64,000 nt of DNA from Tepidamorphaceae bacterium (GTDB lineage Bacteria; Pseudomonadota; Alphaproteobacteria; Rhizobiales; Tepidamorphaceae). Of the stretch, positions 24,866 to 34,381 are shown piece by piece (within the stretch, counting starts at the first letter, position 1; each line of letters starts with the position of its first letter). A model generated the notes under the pieces. The model searched no databases and was not told the origin of the DNA. It saw only the letters and a program-made list of their open reading frames with translations. Location: contig JANQNT010000023.1 of assembly GCA_028279445.1 (NCBI GenBank), positions 496,001 to 560,000 on the forward strand. The letters run 5' to 3'. The position numbers were made by a program, and so were the translations under genes.

Positions 24866-25726
24866 TCAACCGGATTTCGGATCACGCTGAACGAGCACGG
24901 AGATCAGCGCCAACAGCGCGGAGCCGACCATCAGGAAGAACGACACCGCGTTGAGCACCGGCGTGGAGCCGACCTTCACCATGCGGTCGTACATGGTGAT
25001 GGTCAGCGGCGCCTCGGAACCGACGAGGAACAGCGTCGTGTTGAAGTTCTCAAACGAGACCAGGAAGGCGACGATACCGGCACCGATCAATGCCGGGCGC
25101 AGGTAGGGAAGCGTGATCGTCGCCAGCACGCGAGCGCGCCCGGCGCCCAGATTGTAGGCGGCCTCCTCCATCGTCTGGTCGAACTTCTTCAACCGCGCGG
25201 CAATGACCAGCGAGGTGATGGTGGTGATGAACGAGAACTGCCCGAGCACCACGAGAAGGATACCCGGCCTCAGGAAGCCTAGGTCCCAGCCGATGCTGTT
25301 CTCAACTGAATTGGCGAGGTTGCTGGCCAGCGCCAGGATCGAGATGCCCAGGATCACGCCGGGGATGACCAGCGGCACGACCATGACGATGTAGAAGAAG
25401 TTCTTCCAGGGAAACGAGCAGCGCACGAACAGGAAGGCGTTGCAGGTGCCCACGAACACCGACAGCAGAGCGACGATGCTGGCGATGACGAATGAGTAGT
25501 AGAGCCCGCGCAGCAACCGGCGGTCATGGAACATACCGAGCTTGGGCTCGGTGTCGTTGAAGAACCAGTCCAGCGTGAAGCCGCGCCAGGGCAGCGCGGG
25601 AAACAGGGAATCGTTGAAGGCGAACGTGCCCGCAGCCAGTAGCGGCGCGGCCAGAAAGATGAAGAACGCCACGATGAACAGGCGGTAGCCGGCAAGGAAC
25701 GGGGCGCTGGCCTTGTTGATCAGCAT
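24866..25726 (-). CDS. ABC transporter permease, PotC-like
   Basis: ATG 25726 gives 286 residues and six membrane helices. The typical EAA loop motif reads EEAAYNLGAGRARVLATITLPYLRPAL, near residues 180-205. A longer upstream extension of this frame overlaps the other permease gene and is not real. The protein pairs with the PotB-like permease to form the membrane channel. The stop lies seven bases before the GMC start. The gap to the PotB-like gene holds a 47-bp palindromic repeat. Confidence 0.93.
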   Translation of the reverse strand: MLINKASAPFLAGYRLFIVAFFIFLAAPLLAAGTFAFNDSLFPALPWRGFTLDWFFNDTEPKLGMFHDRRLLRGLYYSFVIASIVALLSVFVGTCNAFLFVRCSFPWKNFFYIVMVVPLVIPGVILGISILALASNLANSVENSIGWDLGFLRPGILLVVLGQFSFITTITSLVIAARLKKFDQTMEEAAYNLGAGRARVLATITLPYLRPALIGAGIVAFLVSFENFNTTLFLVGSEAPLTITMYDRMVKVGSTPVLNAVSFFLMVGSALLALISVLVQRDPKSG

Positions 25727-25795
25727 GGCTGCCCGCCTCCCGAAAGACCGGGCCGGCTCAGATGTGCGTATCCGGCGGGCAGGAGTGCCTGCTTG

Positions 25796-25842
25796 CGCAT
25801 GATCTGGTCCGAAAACCGGTGTCCACTTTTCGGGATCATGCG
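25796..25842. repeat. 47-bp Rhizobiales-type palindromic repeat
   Basis: Outer arms CGCATGATC (25796-25804) and GATCATGCG (25834-25842) enclose inner arms CCGAAAA (25809-25815) and TTTTCGG (25827-25833). The element sits between two permease genes of one operon and directly abuts the PotB-like stop codon. It shares its core with the tandem pair at 9259-9337. It may stabilise the upstream transcript or be a simple mobile repeat. Confidence 0.85.
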
Positions 25843-26709
25843 TCAGCTCCTCGCGACCGTCGAGGAGAGGGTCTGGCCGGAGAGCTTCAGTCCGAGCCAG
25901 ACCACCAGCGAGGTGAAGGCCAGCAGCAGGAAGCCGAAGGCGGCACCGGACTCCCAGTTGTAGCGGGTGATGAACTGATTGTAGATCTGCTCGGTGAACC
26001 AGCTTGAGTTCTTGCCGCCGAGCAGGATCGGCGTCAGGTAGCTGCCCGCCGTCAGCATGAACACGACGATGCAACCGGCGACGATGCCGGGCATCGCATA
26101 GGGCACGATGATGCGCCGCAGGACGGTGAAGCCATTGCCGCCGAGATTGTAGCCGGCCTCGATCATGGCGTTGTCCATGCCATCGAGTGTGGAGACCAGC
26201 GGCACGATCATGAACAGGATCACCGTGTAGACGAGACCCATGATCACGGTGACATCGTTGTAGAGGAACTCGATCGGGCCATCGACGAGGCCAAGCCATT
26301 GCAGGCTGGAGGAAACGACGCCCGTCTCCCGCAACAGCAGGATCCAGCCGAAGGCGCGGATCAGGTCGCTGACCCACAGCGGGATCAAGCAGATCAGGAA
26401 CAGCGCGCCCTTGGTGCGGTTACCGGCGATCTTGGCGATGTAATAGGCCACCGGAAAGCCGATGATCAGCGCGATTGCCGTGACCAGCAGCGACATGGAG
26501 CCGGTGCGCAAAAGCGTGTTCCAGTAGATCGGCTCGTTGGCGAACTCGATGTAATTGCCAAAGCCGTATTCGAACACCCGTGGCGCCACCTTCTCGCGCA
26601 TCGACAGTATGAACATGCCGATATGCGGGATGACGATCAGCAGCACGATCCACAGCGCGAACGGCGTGAACAGCAGGATCAGGGTGAGGCGGCGGATGTC
26701 CTTGTTCAT
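25843..26709 (-). CDS. ABC transporter permease, PotB-like
   Basis: ATG 26709 (MNKDIRRLTLILL) gives 288 residues with six membrane helices. It has the EAA loop IEAGYNLGGNGFTVLRRIIVPYAMPG near 180-205. It is the first permease after the ATPase gene, whose stop lies 11 bases upstream. Members of this class import polyamines, 2-aminoethylphosphonate, opines or related cations. The protein ends at the edge of a palindromic repeat. Confidence 0.93.
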   Translation of the reverse strand: MNKDIRRLTLILLFTPFALWIVLLIVIPHIGMFILSMREKVAPRVFEYGFGNYIEFANEPIYWNTLLRTGSMSLLVTAIALIIGFPVAYYIAKIAGNRTKGALFLICLIPLWVSDLIRAFGWILLLRETGVVSSSLQWLGLVDGPIEFLYNDVTVIMGLVYTVILFMIVPLVSTLDGMDNAMIEAGYNLGGNGFTVLRRIIVPYAMPGIVAGCIVVFMLTAGSYLTPILLGGKNSSWFTEQIYNQFITRYNWESGAAFGFLLLAFTSLVVWLGLKLSGQTLSSTVARS

Positions 26710-26720
26710 TGGTCCACCCC

Positions 26721-27848
26721 TCAACCTGCAAAACACATGGTCTGCTTGGCCGACCATGTGAGCCGCACATCGTCACCCGGACGGAGATCGCCCGTTCCCC
26801 CGGTCAGCACGACATCCGCCTCGATCAGACCGCCGGCCTCGGTGCGCACCAGCACGCGGCTGTTGGCGCCGTTGAACAGAAGGCTGTCGACGGTGCCGGC
26901 GAGACGGTTCGTCGTGGCGCTGGCCCGGCCGGACTTGCCGGCGCCGGTCTCGACGTTGATGAATTCCGGGCGCACGAAGATCTCGACCGCATCGCCGGCG
27001 CTCGGGGTTGCGCCGCCGCGGGCATCGCAGACCATGGCCAGGCCGCTTGCCGTCTCCGCCCTGACCTGCCCCCGGCCCGCTTTCGTCACCGTACCCGACC
27101 AGCGGTTGGTATCGCCGACGAAGCCGGCGACGAAGGCGCTTGCCGGCTCGTGATAGAGCGTTTGCGGAGCGCCGACCTGCTCGAAGCGGCCGTCGTTCAT
27201 CACCGCCACGTTGTCGGACATGACCAGCGCCTCGGACTGGTCATGGGTGATGTAGACGAAGGTGGTGTCGAACTGATGCTGCAGCAGCTTCAACTCGATC
27301 TTCATCGCCTCGCGCAGCTTCAGATCGAGCGCGCCGAGCGGTTCGTCCAGCAACAGCACGTCGGGATCGAGCACCATGCAGCGGGCAATGGCGATGCGCT
27401 GCTTCTGGCCGCCGGAGAGCTGATGGATTTCCCGCTCAGCGACATCGGGAAGCGCCACGCGCTCCAGCACCGCGCGCACCTTCGGCGCGATGTCGGCCTT
27501 GGCCACCCCGGCGCAGCGCAGACCGTAGGCGATGTTCTCGAAGACGTTCATCATCGGGAACAGCGCCAGATGCTGGAACACCATCTTCACGTTGCGCCGG
27601 TTCGGCAGGGTGCCGAGCACCGAGGCTCCCTTGATGCGGATGTCGCCGGCGTCCGGCTCCTCGAAGCCCGCGATCATGCGCATCAGGGTCGTCTTGCCGC
27701 AGCCCGACGGTCCCAGGATCGAGAAGAACGAGCCGCGCGGTATCTCCAGCGACACGTCATCGACCGCCTGGACGCTGCCGAAGCGCTTCGAAACGCCGCT
27801 GCACTCCAGATCGTGCTGCACGGAATCGCCGCCGGTGTTGGATGCCAT
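26721..27848 (-). CDS. ABC transporter ATP-binding protein, PotA-like
   Basis: This 375-residue ATPase has Walker A GPSGCGKTTLMR near 47, the Q-loop, signature LSGGQKQRIAIAR near 145 and Walker B VLLLDEPLGALD. A C-terminal TOBE domain (about 285-375) is typical of polyamine and iron importers. It energises the PotB/PotC-like permeases and follows the solute-binding protein gene after a 112-base gap containing a strong stem-loop. Confidence 0.94.
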   Translation of the reverse strand: MASNTGGDSVQHDLECSGVSKRFGSVQAVDDVSLEIPRGSFFSILGPSGCGKTTLMRMIAGFEEPDAGDIRIKGASVLGTLPNRRNVKMVFQHLALFPMMNVFENIAYGLRCAGVAKADIAPKVRAVLERVALPDVAEREIHQLSGGQKQRIAIARCMVLDPDVLLLDEPLGALDLKLREAMKIELKLLQHQFDTTFVYITHDQSEALVMSDNVAVMNDGRFEQVGAPQTLYHEPASAFVAGFVGDTNRWSGTVTKAGRGQVRAETASGLAMVCDARGGATPSAGDAVEIFVRPEFINVETGAGKSGRASATTNRLAGTVDSLLFNGANSRVLVRTEAGGLIEADVVLTGGTGDLRPGDDVRLTWSAKQTMCFAG

Positions 27849-27904
27849 CGGACCGCTCGCGCTTATGGGTCTTGTCGGGGCTGCAGTCTTTCAGGGAAGC
27901 AAAA

Positions 27905-27942
27905 GGCGCCGCAAGACCGGTCTTGCGCGGTCCTGCGGCGCC
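27905..27942 (-). terminator. Intercistronic stem-loop between binding-protein and ATPase genes
   Basis: Arms GGCGCCGCAAGACCG (27905-27919) and CGGTCCTGCGGCGCC (27928-27942) pair at 14 of 15 positions around an 8-base loop. No U-run follows on the minus strand, so partial termination or 3' end protection of the binding-protein mRNA is more likely than full stop. This would raise binding protein over the membrane parts. Confidence 0.65.
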
Positions 27943-27960
27943 CTGGCTTGGTCAGTGCGC

Positions 27961-29040
27961 TCAGCCGCCGGTGGCTGCCTTGATGCGCTCCAGCGTCTTG
28001 CCTTCCATGTCCTCAACGCCGGGCGGGATGTTCGCGAAGAACTTCAGGTTCGCGATATCCTCGTCGGAGAAGGCCGCGTTCACCGCCGCCTTCTTGTCCG
28101 CCGGCAGCAGGTCCTTGGCGCCCTTGATGGAGGCGATGGCACCGGTGGAGGCCGACATCAGCTTCACGATCTCCGGCTGCAGCACGAAGTTGATCCACTT
28201 GTAGGCGGCGTCATCCGCCTCGCCCTTTCGCGGCAGCGCGAAGGTGTCGATCCACGCCAGCGCACCGGTCTCCGGGGGAACAAAGACGATGTTGGAGTTC
28301 TCGGAGAACAGACGGTAGGCGGTGGAATCCCACGTCTCGGAGGCGACGATCTCGCCCGACAGCATCATGGCGGACAGATCATCGCCGCCCTTCCAGTAGG
28401 CCTTGATGTTGTCCTTGCAGGTGATGAGCTTCTCGGCGACCTGATCGAGGATCTGCTGATACTTGTCGAGATCGGCATAGGCCGCAAAGGGGTCCTCGCC
28501 CATCGCAAACGCGGTGCCCAGCAGAATCGTGCGCTTCAGACGCATCGAGGTGCGGCCCTTGTAGGCGGGGTCGCAAAGATCGTCCCAGCCGTTGATTTCA
28601 GGCGCCTTGGTCTTGTCGGCCATCAGGCCGGACGTGCCCCACTGGTGCGGCACGGCATAGACCCCGCCCTCGATCGTCGTGTTCGCCTTCACGCCGTCGA
28701 GCAACGTCGCCTCCATGTTGGAGGTGTCGATCTTCGACATGTCGAGCGGCTTGTAGATGTTGTACTCAAGCTGCGCGGCGTAGATGCGGTCGTGGCTCGG
28801 CTGGGCCAGATCGAAACCAGCGCCACCGGTGGCGCGCAGCTTGGCGATCATCTCCTCGTTGTTGGAGAAGGTCACCTCGACCTTGATGTCGGGGTACTTC
28901 TCCTCAAACAGCTTGACCACGTTCTCCGGGGCGTAGGAGCCCCAGGTCAGCAGCCGCAGCGTCGTTTCGGCCGATGCGGGCGCGGCCACGCTCAGAGCCG
29001 TTGCGGCAAGCAGGCTTGCCAGTGTCCGTTTCAGGCGCAT
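27961..29040 (-). CDS. Extracellular solute-binding protein, PotD-like
   Basis: ATG 29040, preceded by GGGAGGTGAG, gives 359 residues. A Sec signal peptide (MRLKRTLASLLAATALSVAAPASA) precedes a type II periplasmic binding fold beginning ETTLRLLTWGSYAPENVVKLFEEKYPD. Aromatic and acidic residues such as AWIDTFALPRKG suit a cationic amine ligand. It is the first gene of the operon and lies downstream of the MocR gene, with a candidate MocR operator in between. Confidence 0.92.
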   Translation of the reverse strand: MRLKRTLASLLAATALSVAAPASAETTLRLLTWGSYAPENVVKLFEEKYPDIKVEVTFSNNEEMIAKLRATGGAGFDLAQPSHDRIYAAQLEYNIYKPLDMSKIDTSNMEATLLDGVKANTTIEGGVYAVPHQWGTSGLMADKTKAPEINGWDDLCDPAYKGRTSMRLKRTILLGTAFAMGEDPFAAYADLDKYQQILDQVAEKLITCKDNIKAYWKGGDDLSAMMLSGEIVASETWDSTAYRLFSENSNIVFVPPETGALAWIDTFALPRKGEADDAAYKWINFVLQPEIVKLMSASTGAIASIKGAKDLLPADKKAAVNAAFSDEDIANLKFFANIPPGVEDMEGKTLERIKAATGG

Positions 29041-29231
29041 TGTCGATCTCACCTCCCAGTTCAGGATCGTCTCCCGGCGGCGTCCGAGGCCGGTCTTGCT
29101 CCTCTGCGCGGACCCGGCCTGCCGGGAGTTCCTCATTCGGCCAGCCGCCACCCGGCGACCGTCCACCGCGACACGCCAAGCGAGCGCATCGCACACTCCC
29201 ATTCAATTCGACCATCAAATGGTAGGGTCAT

Positions 29232-29277
29232 ATTGGACTGGCACGCATATCCATTCTCGACATTCTGCCAGACCAAT
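29232..29277. promoter_or_regulatory. Candidate MocR operator upstream of the PotD-like gene
   Basis: ATTGGACTGGCA (29232-29243) and TGCCAGACCAAT (29266-29277) form an inverted repeat with 11 of 12 positions matching and a 22-base gap. The half-sites are about three helical turns apart, fitting a dimeric regulator that bends DNA. The same ATTGG core recurs upstream of the MocR gene. Confidence 0.55.
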
Positions 29278-29282
29278 TTTCC

Positions 29283-30764
29283 TCACGCCGCCTGCTGCGT
29301 CAGACCGGCCAGGATATCGACGCCGGCAGCGATCTGCTTGTCGGCGACCGCGCCGTAGCCAAGCACCACGCCGGTCCGGGCAATCGGCTCCAGGCAGTAG
29401 CGCGACAGCGGAACCAGCACCACATCGCGGGCGCGGGCGGCCTCGACCAGGGCGTGTTCATCAACGCCCGCGCCAAGGCGGGCAAGCGCGTGAAAGCCGC
29501 TGGTGGCCGGTTCCACGTCCAAGAAGCCGGAAAGCCGCGCGGCATGGTGGACGAGTCCCTCATAGCGCTCCTTGTAGAGGCGGCGCATCTGGCGGATGTG
29601 GGTGGCGAACAGTCCTTCGTCCATGAACTCCGCAACGATGGCCTGCGGAGCGGTGGGTACGCCCGACAGGGCGCAGGTGAACACGTCGCGGAACGTCTCC
29701 ACCAGCCCGTCCGGCGCCAGCAGGAAGCCGAGCCGCAAGGCGGGATAGAGCGACTTGGAGAACGTGCCCACATAGATCACGCGGCCATTGGTATCGATGC
29801 TCTTCAATGTGGGTTGCGGCTGCGAACCGTGGTGGAAGTCGCCGTCGTAGTCGTCTTCGACAATGAGCGCGCCGGCCGCGTCGGCCGCCTTCAGCAGCTC
29901 CAGCCGCCGCGCCAGGCTCATGACGTGGCCGAGCGGCTGCTGGTGCGATGGCGTGACGAAGGCGAGCCGCATGTCGGGCGCCTTGGCCAGACCGTCGGCG
30001 ACCACCAGCCCGTCGCGATCGACGTCCACGGCGACCAGACGCGCGCCTTGGGCGATGAGCGCGTTGCGCGCGCCGATCGCGCCGGGATTCTCGAACCACA
30101 CCGCGTCGCCCGGATCAAGCAGCGTGCGGGCGATCAGCGAAAATGCCTGCTGCGCGCCGCCGACAATGAAGATCTGCGCCGGATCGCAGGTGATGCCGCG
30201 ACTTGCCTGGAGGTGCGCGGCGATTGCCCGGCGTAACCGCTCCAGCCCGAACGGCTCGCCATAGCCCATGATCATGTCGCGGTTGCGCCGCCAGTGGCGG
30301 GCGTAGAGCCGCGCCCAGTGGGTCATGGGAAAGGCATCGAGCGCCGGCAGCGCCGTAACGAAGGCCTTGGGCGTGTGCGGCAGCCGGTCGCGGCGCGCGA
30401 ATGCCTTGAGCGCATGATCCGTGGTGGCAGACAGTCGAGGCGGGCTGACTGGCGCGGCGCGCGGTTTGCGTAACGCGGCGACCGGAGCATGCTGCGCCAG
30501 GGCATCGGAGACGAAGGTGCCCGCGCCGACGCGTGACTCCAGCAGGCCCTCGGCGACCAGCCGGTCGACCGCGTCGATCACGGTTGTGCGCGAAATGCCG
30601 AGTTCGGCGCCCAGCGTGCGGCTTGCGGGCAGGCGTTCGCCGGGCTTGACCCCACCGGAGAGGATGAGATCGCGCAGCCCCATATAGAGCTGCACGCTCA
30701 GGCTGCGGTCCGCGTCGCGGTCGAGCCGGATCGCCGACAGGATGGCGCCTGCGCGTGTCTTCAT
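29283..30764 (-). CDS. MocR-type regulator (GntR helix-turn-helix fused to aminotransferase-like domain)
   Basis: ATG 30764, preceded by GGAGAG, gives 493 residues. An N-terminal GntR winged helix (about 15-80, [28 protein letters not shown]) is fused to a fold-type I aminotransferase domain (about 120-490). The PLP-binding Lys lies in GTFSKSLYP near 337. Known members sense PLP, GABA, taurine or related amines. It lies directly upstream of the polyamine-type ABC operon on the same strand and is divergent from the enolase-superfamily gene. It is likely to control one or both, through the shared ATTGG-core sites. Confidence 0.93.
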   Translation of the reverse strand: MKTRAGAILSAIRLDRDADRSLSVQLYMGLRDLILSGGVKPGERLPASRTLGAELGISRTTVIDAVDRLVAEGLLESRVGAGTFVSDALAQHAPVAALRKPRAAPVSPPRLSATTDHALKAFARRDRLPHTPKAFVTALPALDAFPMTHWARLYARHWRRNRDMIMGYGEPFGLERLRRAIAAHLQASRGITCDPAQIFIVGGAQQAFSLIARTLLDPGDAVWFENPGAIGARNALIAQGARLVAVDVDRDGLVVADGLAKAPDMRLAFVTPSHQQPLGHVMSLARRLELLKAADAAGALIVEDDYDGDFHHGSQPQPTLKSIDTNGRVIYVGTFSKSLYPALRLGFLLAPDGLVETFRDVFTCALSGVPTAPQAIVAEFMDEGLFATHIRQMRRLYKERYEGLVHHAARLSGFLDVEPATSGFHALARLGAGVDEHALVEAARARDVVLVPLSRYCLEPIARTGVVLGYGAVADKQIAAGVDILAGLTQQAA

Positions 30765-30816
30765 CCGACAGCTCTCCCTCCGATGGCGCATGATCGCGCA
30801 TGCGCATGCCCGCTCA

Positions 30817-30862
30817 ATTGGCCTGATATTTTCGCCAGATTGGACCTTCTTTCAATACCAAT
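30817..30862. promoter_or_regulatory. Candidate MocR autoregulatory sites
   Basis: ATTGGCCTG (30817-30825), ATTGGACC (30839-30846) and ACCAAT (30857-30862) lie in the 147-base gap between the MocR start and the enolase-superfamily start. ATTGG-N14-CCAAT forms an inverted pair. The shared core with 29232-29277 suggests one regulator for both regions. Confidence 0.45.
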
Positions 30863-30911
30863 TCAGCCTAGGCTGCGCCCTGTGGTTGGGTGTGCAGACG
30901 TGGCCGACAGG

Positions 30912-32030
30912 ATGAGAATCGCGAAAATCGAGACCTTCACGGACCCGTTCGTGTGTTTCGTGAAGGTGACCAGCGAGGACGGCCATAGCGGCTGGGGCCA
31001 GGTCGCGCCGTATCATGCGGACATCACCGCGCAGGTGGTGCACCGCCAGGTCGCGCCCTATGCGCTCGGGCAGGACGCGCGCGACATCGCGCATCTGGTC
31101 GACATCATCCCCGACCGCGAGCACAAGTTCCCCGGCTCCTATCTGCGCCGGGCGCTGGGCGGGCTGGACACCGCGCTTTGGGACTGGCGGGGCAAGCTCG
31201 ATGGCAAGCCGGTCTGCGAACTGATCGGCGGCACGCCCGGGCCGATCCGCGCCTACGGCTCCTCGATGAAGCGCGACATTACCCCTGAGCAAGAGGCTGA
31301 GCGGCTTTCGCGCCTTCGTGACAGCTATGGGTTCACCGCGTTCAAGTTCCGCATCGGCGCCGAATGCGGCCGCGATGTGGACGAATGGCCCGGCCGCACC
31401 GAGGCCATCGTGCCGACGATGCGTGCGGCGATGGGGGTTGGTGTCGACCTGCTGGTCGATGCCAATTCCGGCTTCTCGCCGGGACGCGCCATCGAAGTCG
31501 GCCGGATGCTCCAGGACAACGGCATCTGCCATTTCGAGGAGCCCTGCCCGTACTGGGAGTACGAACAGACAAAGCAGGTCACGGACGCTCTCGACATCGA
31601 TGTCACCGGCGGCGAGCAGGACTGCGAGTTGCAGAACTGGCGGCGTATGATCGAGATGCGCGCCGTCGACGTGGTTCAGCCGGACATCTGCTATCTTGGT
31701 GGCATGGTGCGCACGCTGAAGGTCGCGGACATGGCGGCCACGGCCGGCCTGCCCTGCACGCCCCATTGCGCCAACCTGTCGATGGTCACGCTGTTCACCA
31801 TGCACCTGCTGCGCGCCATCCCCAACGCCGGCAAGTATCTGGAGTTCTCCATCGAGGGCGAGGACTACTACCCCTGGCAGGAGGGGCTGTTCGTCGACGA
31901 CCCGTACACAATCGTGGATGGCCACGCGCGGGTCACGGATGCACCGGGCTGGGGCGTTGAGGTCAGCCCCGCCTGGCTCGCCAGGGCGACCCATCAGGTC
32001 AGCGCGCTGGAGAGTGTTCATGCCGATTGA
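30912..32030 (+). CDS. Enolase-superfamily enzyme (mandelate racemase/sugar-acid dehydratase-like)
   Basis: I chose ATG 30912 (372 residues). An in-frame GTG at 30900 is an alternative. A capping domain (about 1-115) is followed by the barrel domain. Visible active-site positions are Lys145 and Arg147 in FKFRIG, metal ligands Asp183 (VDANSG), Glu209/210 (FEEPC) and Glu235 (GGEQD), and His285 in PHCAN. This set fits the mandelate racemase subgroup, many of which dehydrate aldonic acids. The substrate is unknown. The gene overlaps the next gene by 11 bases and is divergent from the MocR gene. Confidence 0.88.
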   Translation: MRIAKIETFTDPFVCFVKVTSEDGHSGWGQVAPYHADITAQVVHRQVAPYALGQDARDIAHLVDIIPDREHKFPGSYLRRALGGLDTALWDWRGKLDGKPVCELIGGTPGPIRAYGSSMKRDITPEQEAERLSRLRDSYGFTAFKFRIGAECGRDVDEWPGRTEAIVPTMRAAMGVGVDLLVDANSGFSPGRAIEVGRMLQDNGICHFEEPCPYWEYEQTKQVTDALDIDVTGGEQDCELQNWRRMIEMRAVDVVQPDICYLGGMVRTLKVADMAATAGLPCTPHCANLSMVTLFTMHLLRAIPNAGKYLEFSIEGEDYYPWQEGLFVDDPYTIVDGHARVTDAPGWGVEVSPAWLARATHQVSALESVHAD

Positions 32031-33516
32031 CGCCAAGCTGCTGGAACGCGCCTACCAGTCGGGCACGCTCGAGGGTCTTCCCGACGGCCACTTCATCGAT
32101 GGGCGATTTCAGCCCGCGCAGGCCGGCGGGCGCATGGAGAGCTTCGACCCCGGCCGCGCCGAGCCGTTCGCCACGTTCGCGGCCGGCGACGCGGCGGATG
32201 TCGACCAGGCCGTCGCCAGCGCGCGCGGCGCGTTCGAGGACGTTTGGCGCGATACGGCGCCGGAGGCACGCGGGCGCGTGCTGATGCGCACCGCCGAACT
32301 GATCCGCGCCAACGTGTCCCGTCTCGCCGTCGCCGAGACGCTCGACAGCGGCAAGCCGGTTGGCGAGGCGCAAGGCGACGTGCTGGGCGCGGCGCGCACG
32401 TTCGAGTATTACGCCGGCGCCTGCGACAAGCTGCAGGGCGACACCTTTCCGCTCGGCCCCGACCATCTCGGTTACAGCTTCAACGAGCCGGTCGGCGTCA
32501 CGGCGCACATCATCCCCTGGAACTTCCCGATCTCCACGACCGCGCGCGGTATCGCACCGGCGCTGGCGGCCGGCTGCACGGCGGTGGTCAAGCCTGCGGA
32601 GCAGACACCGTTCACCGCGCTGATGCTGGCAGAACTGCTGAGCGAGGCGGGCCTGCCGCCGGGCGCCTGCAACGTTGTCACCGGCACGGGGCAGGATGTC
32701 GGCGCGCCGCTGGTCGCGCACGCGGATGTCGACCACGTCACCTTCACCGGGTCGGTCGCCACCGGTACCGGCGTCATGAAGGCGGTGGCCGACAACGTCA
32801 CCAGCCTGGTGCTGGAACTCGGCGGCAAGTCGCCCGTTGTCGTGTTGTCGGACTGCGACCGCGAGGCGGCGCTGGATGGCGTCATGGGCGCGATCTTCGA
32901 AAACGCCGGCCAGATCTGCTCGGCGGGATCGCGGCTTGTCATCGAACGTGCGATCCACGACGACTTCGTGGACACGCTCTGCCAACGCACCGGCGCTCTG
33001 TCCATCGGCCATGGCCTGCGTGACCCGCAGCTTGGACCGGTCAACTCTGACCGCCAGCTCGAAACCGTCTCCGGTTTCGTGGACCGCGGACGCGAACGCG
33101 GCGCCACGGTGCTGACCGGTGGCGCGGCCACCACCGACCCTCAGACCGGCAAGGGCTGGTTCTATGAGCCGACGATCATCGCCGACCGGCCGGTGGACGA
33201 CGAACTGGTGCAGGAGGAAATCTTCGGCCCCGTGCTGACGATCCAGATCGCCGAGGACGCCGAGGACGCCGTGCGGCTTGCCAACGCAACGCGCTACGCG
33301 CTGGTGGCCGGCGTCTACACCCGCGACTTCGAGGCTGCCCATCAGCTCGCCCGGCGCATCGACGCCGGCCAGGTCTACATCAACGAGTATTTCGCCGGCG
33401 GCATCGCCGTTCCCTTTGGCGGCAACCGCATGTCGGGCTTTGGCCGCGAGAAAGGGCTCGAAGGCATTCGCAGCTATTGCCGCACCAAGTCGGTGGCTGC
33501 GCGCATCGCGCGATAA
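32020..33516 (+). CDS. Aldehyde dehydrogenase (NAD(P)-dependent)
   Basis: ATG 32020 gives 498 residues, the normal family size. Catalytic Cys300 lies in [11 protein letters not shown] and general-base Glu266 in LELGGKSP. The coenzyme-binding stretch includes IPWNFPI and FTGSVATG, and the C-terminus has [15 protein letters not shown]. The start overlaps the enolase-superfamily gene by 11 bases, so the two are coupled. This suggests the pair turns a sugar acid into a semialdehyde and then a dicarboxylate, though no aldolase is encoded nearby. Its stop lies three bases before that of the convergent CUT1 permease gene. Confidence 0.93.
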   Translation: MPIDAKLLERAYQSGTLEGLPDGHFIDGRFQPAQAGGRMESFDPGRAEPFATFAAGDAADVDQAVASARGAFEDVWRDTAPEARGRVLMRTAELIRANVSRLAVAETLDSGKPVGEAQGDVLGAARTFEYYAGACDKLQGDTFPLGPDHLGYSFNEPVGVTAHIIPWNFPISTTARGIAPALAAGCTAVVKPAEQTPFTALMLAELLSEAGLPPGACNVVTGTGQDVGAPLVAHADVDHVTFTGSVATGTGVMKAVADNVTSLVLELGGKSPVVVLSDCDREAALDGVMGAIFENAGQICSAGSRLVIERAIHDDFVDTLCQRTGALSIGHGLRDPQLGPVNSDRQLETVSGFVDRGRERGATVLTGGAATTDPQTGKGWFYEPTIIADRPVDDELVQEEIFGPVLTIQIAEDAEDAVRLANATRYALVAGVYTRDFEAAHQLARRIDAGQVYINEYFAGGIAVPFGGNRMSGFGREKGLEGIRSYCRTKSVAARIAR

Positions 33517-33519
33517 TCG

Positions 33520-34371
33520 CTACTTGATACCCGCCTGCATGAAGGACTGCACGAACTGGCGCTGGAACAGCAGGAAGGCGACCAGTAGTGGCGCCACCGA
33601 CATCAGCGTGCCGGCCGACAGCACGGCCCAGTTCACGCCGGACTCAGGCGCCGCGAAGATCGCCAGCCCGACGGTCAGCGGACGCGTCTCGACCGAGTTG
33701 GTGATCACCAGCGGCCAGAGAAAATTGTTCCAGTGGTGGCTGACGGAGACCAGCCCGTAAGCCAGATAGACCGGCCGGGCGAGCGGCACGTAGACGCGCC
33801 ACAGCACGCCGAGCCATGAGCAGCCCTCGATACGGGCCGCGTCCTCCAGCTCGCGCGGCACGGTCTTGAAGGTCTGGCGCAACAGGAAGATGCCGAAGGC
33901 GCTCGCCGCATAGGGCAGCGCGATGGCCGGAATGGAGTCGACCAGGCCGAGGCCGGCCATGGTGGCGTAGTTCTCGACGATCAGCACCTCCGGCGTGATC
34001 ATCAACTGCATCAGGACAAGCGCGAAGGCGACTTGGTGGCCGGCGAAGGTGAACCGCGCGAAGGCGAAGCCGGCCAGCGTACAGAGCACGAACTGCGCCG
34101 CCAGCAGCCCGGTGACCAGCAGGAAGGTGTTGAGGAAGTAGCGGGCAAACGGCGCGTAGGTCCACGCTTCGCGGAAGTTGTCGAGGGTCAGCGGTGCGAA
34201 GGGCTCGAACCGGGTGACGAACTCGCTTGGATGGAACGCCGCCCAGAAGGCATAGGCCAGCGGCAGGATCCATAAGACCCCCAGCAGCCAGGCGGCAATC
34301 CAGTCGAGGCGGATCGTCGGCCAGCGGACACGTGAACGTGCCGACGCGGCGGTCATGGTCCCGTCCGTCAT
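33520..34371 (-). CDS. CUT1 sugar ABC transporter permease, MalG-like
   Basis: ATG 34371 gives 283 residues with six membrane helices and the EAA motif LEDAARIEGCSWLGVLWRVYVPLARP near 175-200. The longer upstream frame overlaps the MalF-like gene and is rejected. It is the last gene of the operon, 10 bases after the MalF-like stop. It forms the channel together with the neighbouring permease. Confidence 0.93.
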   Translation of the reverse strand: MTDGTMTAASARSRVRWPTIRLDWIAAWLLGVLWILPLAYAFWAAFHPSEFVTRFEPFAPLTLDNFREAWTYAPFARYFLNTFLLVTGLLAAQFVLCTLAGFAFARFTFAGHQVAFALVLMQLMITPEVLIVENYATMAGLGLVDSIPAIALPYAASAFGIFLLRQTFKTVPRELEDAARIEGCSWLGVLWRVYVPLARPVYLAYGLVSVSHHWNNFLWPLVITNSVETRPLTVGLAIFAAPESGVNWAVLSAGTLMSVAPLLVAFLLFQRQFVQSFMQAGIK

Positions 34372-34381
34372 AGTGCTGGCC

